Assembly: GCA_030674155.1 (NCBI GenBank)
Contig: CM060326.1
Span: 20,145,315-20,170,314 of the forward strand
Reading direction: 5' to 3'
DNA length: 25,000 bases
Source: Stramonita haemastoma
Taxonomy: Eukaryota > Mollusca > Gastropoda > Neogastropoda > Muricidae
Shown here: piece by piece, positions 19,396-25,000 of the stretch
Numbering within the stretch: position 1 is the stretch's first letter
How the letters are laid out: each line of letters opens with the position of its first letter
Translations under genes and position numbers: made by a program
Notes under the pieces: generated by a model
Told to the model about the DNA's origin: nothing
The model's database searches: none
What the model saw: the letters and a program-made list of their open reading frames with translations, nothing else

Positions 19396-20010
19396 AAATA
19401 TAGGAAAACACCTTCAAAGTTTGGAATTGTTTGTTTGATAAGATGCCATAAAAAGTTAGACTGCAGTAACTTAAGCTGAGTTAGGAATGGCAGATCTCTA
19501 CAGGAATGGCAGATCTTTACAGGATCCCTCCCCCTAACTTCTAATCCTCTGAGCTTTGGAGGAAATGTGTTGTCTATCTTCCTGTGTCTGTGCCTGGATA
19601 AGGAGGGGGAGGCCCCCCACGGGTAGATAGGACAGAAGGTGGGGAGGAGTGGGGAAGGGGTAGAGATAGGACAGGAGGGGGAGATAGGAAGGGGAAATAG
19701 GAGGGGGAAAAGGGCAGGAGGGGGGAGATAGGACAGGGGAATGAGGAGGGGGGAAAAGGGCAGGAGGGGGAAATAGGCAGGAGGGGGGGGGGGGAGGAAA
19801 TAGGGCAGGAGGGGGGGAAATAGGGAAATAGGGCAGGAGGGGGGGGGGGGGATAGGGCAGGAGGGGGGGGATAGGGCAGGAGGGGGGAAATAGGGCAGGT
19901 GGAGAGGGGGAGATAGGACAGGAGGTGGAGAGGTAGGAGGAGGGGGGATAGGACAGGAGGGGGAGAGGTAGAGGGAGATAGGAGGAAGGTGAGTATATTA
20001 GGGAGAGGTA
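19396..20010 (+). repeat. right arm of a large inverted repeat
   Basis: The inner part pairs with 17371-17545. It carries a local tandem duplication of GGAATGGCAGATCTNTACA (19485-19520) that the left arm lacks. The outer part (about 19590-20000) is a purine-rich satellite of GGGGGAGATAGGACAGGA-type units. From 20011 to 20480 nothing is recognised. Confidence 0.78.
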
Positions 20011-20499
20011 AAGGAGGTTTAAGAGTGGAGGTTGGGGGATAGAATGCTAGGGAAACTGGGCTTGTGGTTAAATTGGGAGGAAGAAGAAGGTTATGTTTGG
20101 TCTATAACAAGTGGTATCATTGTCTCAATCACCCCCTGGCGAATAAACATTAATTAATAAACTAAGGACAAAAAACAAACAAGCAAACAAACAAGGAACA
20201 CCTCTCTGGCTTTATATTTATAATCACTCAGAAGGAATGTCTGGATGATAGAAAAGAGTATTTTAAAAAGTGGAGAAACAGATGGACAACATGGTGTTTC
20301 CTATGCCAGTATTGTTCAGGAGTGTCCAAAGTATGTGTATGCTAAGAAACATGCTGTCACTCTCTTTTGCAGGTTTTGCCCAATATATTTGCATTAACCA
20401 CTGGACTACTGTCAGTGGTTTTACCAATACTTTCAGCTAAATATTTTCAGATATTGTTGATGATCAAGTTTTGATAACTGATGGACCAAAGGCAAGGAG

Positions 20500-20527
20500 G
20501 TTTTGTTATATATATATATAACAAAAC
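20500..20527. repeat. perfect 28-bp palindrome
   Basis: GTTTTGTT, twelve bases of AT, then AACAAAAC: a perfect inverted repeat that can form a hairpin or cruciform. It lies 18 bases from the hammerhead-like motif. Confidence 0.95.
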
Positions 20528-20545
20528 ACATAGTGAAAGTAAAAC

Positions 20546-20601
20546 AACCAGCATATATGGTTCCCCAATATTTCGGCTTTCGCCTTCCTCAGGGGGTGGT
20601 T
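20546..20601 (-). ncRNA. candidate hammerhead ribozyme-like motif
   Basis: On the minus strand: AACCA and CCCC (stem I strand), then CTGAGGA, then A, then GGC-GAAA-GCC (stem II with GNRA loop), then GAAA, then TATT, then GGGG and, after a bulge, TGGTT (stem I return strand). CUGANGA and GAAA are the invariant core boxes of hammerhead ribozymes. A tiny, self-complementary stem III (AATATT) is a known feature of minimal hammerheads of Penelope-like elements. Deviations: one extra A before stem II, and a short stem III. It could instead be a repeat end that only resembles a ribozyme. Confidence 0.35.
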
Positions 20602-20625
20602 ATTGCGATGAGGATTTATACATAG

Positions 20626-20628
<3 letters not shown>

Positions 20629-20704
<76 letters not shown>

Positions 20705-20724
20705 GTAATATATATATATCTGTG

Positions 20725-20808
<84 letters not shown>
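20629..20808. repeat. (TA)n then (TG)n microsatellite
   Basis: TA array at 20629-20698, imperfect TA to 20738, then TG to 20808. From 20809 to 21205 nothing is recognised apart from a T-run at 21050-21063. Confidence 0.96.
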
Positions 20809-20809
<1 letters not shown>

Positions 20810-21206
20810 TGTTTATTGACCATCTTCCCGATGATATGGTGGTTTTATTATCAAATTTGTTGCATGTATCAAATTGTAAATTTCCCCGTGGGGATGCCTG
20901 GGGCCTGTCAGTATAAGTAACATTCCCATCTGGATATTCTGCGCTAGGAATTCCCTCTTTTGTATTCCCCTCTTTGTTTCTGCCTTGTTATTATTTGTCT
21001 TATCACCTCCTTTTCGTCAATTGTCTGCCTTCTTGGTCCATTCTCCTGCCTTTTTTTTTTTTTCAAAAAGACTTAAAAGATAACAATGCTTTCCCATGGC
21101 GAAGTCGGATGTGCTGGGCCTGACTTGTCAGGCGCTTAACGGCAGCGCAACGCATTTCCGCTCATATGACAGACAAAAACAGTTGCTGTCTGAGCATTCG
21201 ACGACG

Positions 21207-21245
21207 ATGACGACGAAGAGGAAGAGGAAGAGGAAGACAGAGAAG

Positions 21246-21276
<31 letters not shown>
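21207..21276. repeat. (ACG)n then (GAA)n microsatellite
   Basis: GACGACGATGACGACGAAG grades into pure GAA. The open frame across it (Lys-rich) is a product of the repeat. Confidence 0.95.
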
Positions 21277-21278
<2 letters not shown>

Positions 21279-21516
21279 TAATTGTAAATAAATATTTTGC
21301 TAATTTTGTAGCAGCTTTGTTTTTAATGCAGCAGATGGTACTTTTAAAATTCAGCAGATATTAAACATTGTGTTGTTTTACTGCTTTTGTGTTGTTTCTA
21401 TCTTAATTAGACAAATGAAACGGTATGTTGTGTAAAGATTTTTTGTTTTTTTAGTAAAGTAGGACCCATTGTATGCATGCATGTCTCTATACATATATAT
21501 GTGTGTGTACACTTCC

Positions 21517-21570
<54 letters not shown>

Positions 21571-21598
21571 GTATGCATGCATGCATGCATGCATGCAT
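21517..21598. repeat. (ATCT)n then (ATGC)n microsatellite
   Basis: ATCT tetramers at about 21517-21570, then ATGC tetramers to 21597. Confidence 0.96.
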
Positions 21599-21599
21599 A

Positions 21600-22640
21600 A
21601 CAACATACGCTATCTTTTTTAAAGGAGGGGAAAATTCTCTGGTATTAGAGTATGGTGGCCAAAAATGGCGAGGTAACTTGCAAAACAGCCATACACAGAA
21701 AACTTCTCATTCAATGTGTACTTTCAAATCTCACGGAATTTCCCAGGTGTTGTGATGGGTGAGTCAGAACGCATATTATTCTTAGAGACCCCTAGGCGAT
21801 GTTAAGTTGGAAAACGCGCAAAAACAACAACAACAACAACAACAACAGCAGCAACAACAATGCATCCTACAAGGTGGGGCAATCAAGGTTGGTGGTATGG
21901 GTGCTGCTATAAACATATCCACCGAGCAAGCAATCTGCTAGGTGCAGGCTACAGGGATGGGGTCTGTTAGGCTGGCTTCATCACAGACTGAATGTTTCAG
22001 AGCCGTACTCCACTTACTCCCTAGAGAGTCACGGTAAATGGAGAAGAATCCTATAGTTCCATGCTGGCATTTGCGGGGAAAATAACTGATGAATAATTTC
22101 CGCTGACCTGGGGTTCCACAGCTGCCAAATGGTATTGGATGATTTCTATCACATCAAGTGGGAATACAACAACATTCATTTTGCCGGTAGTACAGTAAAG
22201 ACCGGTGTGGTTAAAGTGTGGCCTTGACTGTTCGCCATTAGAGAGGGCAGAAAACAGTTGTTTATTAATTTGTGTAGTTTTTGTGTAGTTGCACAGTAGG
22301 TGTTTTTTGTGTTAATCGCTGATTGTTGTTTTATTTATTTATGTTTGGGTTGAAACTGGAAGTATGGTCGCACATTCATCCCATTCTTACTAGGATTAGC
22401 AGAGCAATTACGCTGAAAGCTTGTTTATGACTATTCGAGAGCTATTCAGCCTATTGTGCGTGGAGACTGACATTTATGAATTTTGCAGTGTTCGGCCGGT
22501 AGTGTACTAGTAGTTACTGAGAAATCAAAATAGAAAGTGCTTAGCTATAAATTCTGTTATGATCATCTGTCAGAAAAACCCATTTTCTTGTTTATGACTT
22601 TTGAATTCCGATGTTATAGAAGCCGGCAACTAATTACTGT
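21600..22640. other. unique sequence, nothing recognised
   Basis: About 1 kb without an open frame of note or a known repeat, except a short (CAA)n at 21822-21860. Confidence 0.5.
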
Positions 22641-22673
22641 GTAAGTGTGAAGTTTAAACTGCTCTTTTATACA

Positions 22674-22691
22674 TCTCTCTGTCTCTCTGTC

Positions 22692-22749
<58 letters not shown>

Positions 22750-22756
22750 CATATAT

Positions 22757-22811
<55 letters not shown>

Positions 22812-22833
22812 GTATATGTATATGTATATATAT
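22674..22833. repeat. (CTGT)n then (TA)n microsatellite
   Basis: CTGT tetramers (about 22690-22737), a CT stretch, then TA/TATG to 22833. Nothing is recognised from 22834 to 23070. Confidence 0.95.
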
Positions 22834-23072
22834 TATAAAATTGCAATTCTCTTATGCATACTGAACTAATCTGTCAGTTTATTTTTGGTCACTATCAAAG
22901 TTCAAAGAAAGATGTTTTAGTGTGTGCGTGTACAATCATTGTGAGAAATCAATAATCAATCGGTGGTTGTGAAAAAAATCATGAACAATTTTGCACCATC
23001 AAATGAATTCACTGGTCATTTCTTTTTTGCTGAATAAACTGTCTCCATTCTTATCAGGTTGTTTTTTCCACA

Positions 23073-23085
23073 GAGAGAGAGAGAC

Positions 23086-23120
<35 letters not shown>

Positions 23121-23128
23121 CAGAGAGA
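23073..23128. repeat. (GA)n / (GACA)n microsatellite
   Basis: GA units interspersed with GACA. Confidence 0.95.
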
Positions 23129-23208
23129 GAATACAGTAGTCTACCTCTTGTCAATTTCTTTTTAAAATACTTTTTGTCCGAAACGGAGAGAATGCACTGT
23201 ACTGCATA

Positions 23209-23645
23209 GCACTGTATTGTATTGTCTTTTCTTTTCTTGTATTGTCTTGTATTGTATACACTTTCACTTACCGCAGTCCTTTCTGTGTAAAAGGAAGGTT
23301 GCTCTCTCCAGGAAAATTGCATCACCAGAAGAGCAGCATTGCCCACTTCGAAAAGAAAACACACACAAAAACCTCGTTTGCAAGTGGGTTTGCTTTCCTT
23401 GGCAAGAAGCTTATATCTGCAGAATATTTTCTGGAGACAACTTTCTTTGTTGCTGTGGGTTTTCTTTTTACGTGCACCAAATGTGCATCACACACAGGTC
23501 TTCGGCTTCTTGTCTTATCCGAAAGGCTAGCCCTCAGATTGCCAGCCAAGGACTAGTGGATAGGGGGAGGGGGGGATTTGGACTCAAAATAATGGGGATC
23601 CAACCCGAGAATTTTTGCCTTTTAAGCAAGCACGGTGACGGACTC
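23209..23645 (-). mobile_element. tRNA-derived SINE, type B, diverged
   Basis: The TATTG-type tail repeat at 23209-23260 is followed, in reverse orientation, by decayed 3' domain sequence (TTCTGTGTAAAAGGAAGGTT, AGAAGAGCAGCATTGCC). Then come GTTTGCTTTCCTTGGCAAGA, GCAGAATATTTTCTGGAGAC, TTTTTACGTGCACCAAATGT and CTTATCCGAAAGGCTAGCCC. The head remnant reads GGGGATCCAACCCGAG and TTTTAAGCAAGCACGGTGAC. The module order is that of type B. Confidence 0.75.
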
Positions 23646-23778
23646 ATAAGAGTAGTCCATCGTGTGCCGGTGGGGACAGATGACATTTACAAAACTGCAT
23701 ACACACGGGGACTGGTGGTAAAAAAGCACAAGAGTGCTTATCCCATTCTCCTCGATGTAAAAGAATAGAATAGAATAG
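23646..23778 (+). mobile_element. SINE type A, 3' fragment with (AATAG)n tail
   Basis: AAGAGTAGTCCATCGTGTGC, GGTGGGGACAGATGACATTT, ACTGCATACACACGGGGACT, AAAAGCACAAGAGTGCTTAT and CTCGATGTAAAAG, then three AATAG units. It starts abruptly in the middle of the element, joined to the head of the type B copy. Confidence 0.85.
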
Positions 23779-24082
23779 ATAGCTCAGTGGTCAGAGCGCT
23801 CGCTTTCCCCAAACTAAGGTCGAGCAGCATCCAGCGTGGTTACCATTTGGATGGGTGTCCGTTTGCGCGCCTTGGCTTCAGTACAGTCCCCCCCCCCCCT
23901 CCCCCAGTTCACCCAGCTGTAAATGGGTACCTGCCCTCTTTAGGGCCAAGGAAGATAAAGCAGCGAAGGAGAAGAGATGGGCGCCGCCCTCAATATGCTG
24001 GCCGCTTGAGAAGCTGAGGTCTCTGATGCCCCATTCCCCTACTATGACCATATAGGTTATGGGTCACCTTTACCTTTTACCT
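23779..24082 (+). mobile_element. tRNA-derived SINE, type D (full copy)
   Basis: A-box-like ATAGCTCAGTGGTCAGAGCG, then GGTCGAGCAGCATCCAGCGT, CATTTGGATGGGTGTCCGTT, GCGCGCCTTGGCTTCAGTAC, a C-run, GCTGTAAATGGGTACCTGCC, GAAGAGATGGGCGCCGCCCT, GAAGCTGAGGTCTCTGATGC and an ACCTTTACCTTTTACC tail. It begins right at the end of the type A tail. Confidence 0.87.
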
Positions 24083-24103
24083 AGGCAAGCGCGTTACCTT
24101 TAC

Positions 24104-24368
24104 AATTCACAATTCAAAGATTTATTATCTTACAGATAGAGAAATTCATGTGGGTTACTAGCCGTACATAAAAAAGTAAATTAAAAAAATTTTGCAGAAT
24201 AACACAGCACAGTATGCAACCATTACCTTACACACACTACAAGACAGTGCCCATACCAATACCAATACAAGCACTTTATCAAAGAGGAATTCGCGTGATC
24301 ACAAGCCATATATACATAAAAAGATAAACAGAGACATTAACTACCCAAAACAATCAGATTGAATTATT

Positions 24369-24373
<5 letters not shown>
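24104..24373 (-). mobile_element. possible LINE 3' untranslated end
   Basis: ACAATTCACAATTCAAAGAT and TTATTATCTTACAGATAGAG at the left edge look like a LINE 3' end read from the other strand, as at 18093. No coding remnant is seen before the CA array, so this is weak. Confidence 0.3.
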
Positions 24374-24467
<94 letters not shown>

Positions 24468-24490
24468 GCACACGCACGCACGCACACACT
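24374..24490. repeat. (CA)n / (CACG)n microsatellite
   Basis: About 90 bases of pure CA followed by CACG units. From 24491 to 24714 nothing is recognised. Confidence 0.97.
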
Positions 24491-24714
24491 CACTGCACGC
24501 ATAGTCGTATGCCAATGTACAAATGATTACAACATGTCATACTATAAGAGCACTACCAGTTGATAAGATGTACATATAATACTTTATTCTTTCCATCGTT
24601 AGACTAGCGATCCACTGTGGATGGTGTTGGCGCTATCGTCAGTGTAACAGCTTTAAGTATCTTTAGTTTAGCAAGACTAACAGAAAACAAGACTGAGAGT
24701 TATTTGTTCACGGA

Positions 24715-24805
24715 TGTATATATATATATCTATATATATATCTCTCTCTCTCTCTCTATATATATATATCTATATCTATATCTATATATATCTATATATA
24801 TATAA
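24715..24805. repeat. (TA)n / (TC)n / (TATC)n microsatellite
   Basis: Alternating short TA, TCTC and TATC blocks next to the type C SINE tail. Confidence 0.93.
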
Positions 24806-24817
24806 TTATTTTATTTT

Positions 24818-25000
24818 ATACAATTTTATGTCACAGCAGATTTCTCTGAGTGAAATTCGGGCTGCTATGCATGCTCTCCTCGGGGAGAGCGCGTCGCCAC
24901 AAGTGCAGCGCCTACCCATTATTTTTTCCCCCTCAGGAATGGTGTCTAAACACGACACCTATGTGCATGCTGTTTCATTATTATTATTATTTTGTCATCA
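24818..25000 (-). mobile_element. SINE type C, cut by the window edge
   Basis: In reverse orientation: TGTCACAGCAGATTTCTCTG, GAAATTCGGGCTGCT, hairpin GCTCTCCTCGGGGAGAGC, CGTCGCCACAAGTGCAGCGC, CTACCCATTATTTTTTCCCC, GGTGTCTAAACACGACACCT, then TTATTATTATTATTTTGTCA. The linker GTGTCTAAACACGACACC is unique to type C and is also present at about 10240. The head and most of the centre lie outside the window. Confidence 0.87.

Noticed and set aside
20340..20400. An acceptor-like TCTCTTTTGCAG suggesting an exon
   Set aside because: No open, protein-like frame follows and there is no matching donor.

Overview
The window is eukaryotic nuclear DNA. It has one intron-containing gene, many tRNA-derived SINEs, 5'-truncated LINE remnants and very dense microsatellites (GA, CA/TG, TA, ATCT, poly-G). 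The gene content, a class B seven-transmembrane receptor with a somatomedin-B domain, and this repeat style suggest a marine invertebrate, most likely a gastropod mollusc. The taxon is an inference and was not tested.

The only convincing gene runs on the + strand from about 5459 to 14404. It encodes a secretin-superfamily (adhesion/Methuselah-like) G-protein coupled receptor. Exon 1 (5459-6716) carries a signal peptide, a Cys-rich somatomedin-B-like domain and the first part of the ectodomain, but its reading frame is broken twice. Exon 2 (9562-9732) is a small ectodomain exon with an Asp9 run. Exon 3 (12731-14404) starts with a Thr8 run, finishes the ectodomain and holds all seven membrane helices and the stop codon. 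Both splice junctions are phase 0. The two introns (about 2.8 and 3.0 kb) are almost entirely SINEs and microsatellites. A 5'-truncated LINE with an exact 10-bp target-site duplication has inserted at the stop codon.

Region by region: 1-4836 holds SINEs, GA arrays, an eroded minus-strand LINE (2345-3357) and a plus-strand LINE tail (about 3560-3760). 4837-5458 is the gene's unrecognised upstream flank. 5459-14404 is the gene. 14403-15098 is the LINE with its duplication. 15248-16168 holds a minus-strand SINE, a tRNA-like head and a 22-bp minisatellite. About 16975-20010 is a large inverted-repeat structure with a decayed LINE inside. 20500-20810 has a palindrome, a hammerhead-ribozyme-like motif and TA/TG arrays. 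20810-25000 is anonymous DNA with microsatellites, then a compound SINE cluster and a last SINE cut by the window edge.

The SINEs fall into four related designs, called A to D here. A, B and C share a central core (TTCGGATGAGAC...AAACCGAGG). B and C share a 3' domain with a conserved hairpin. C combines an A-type centre with a B-type 3' domain, so the families appear to exchange modules.
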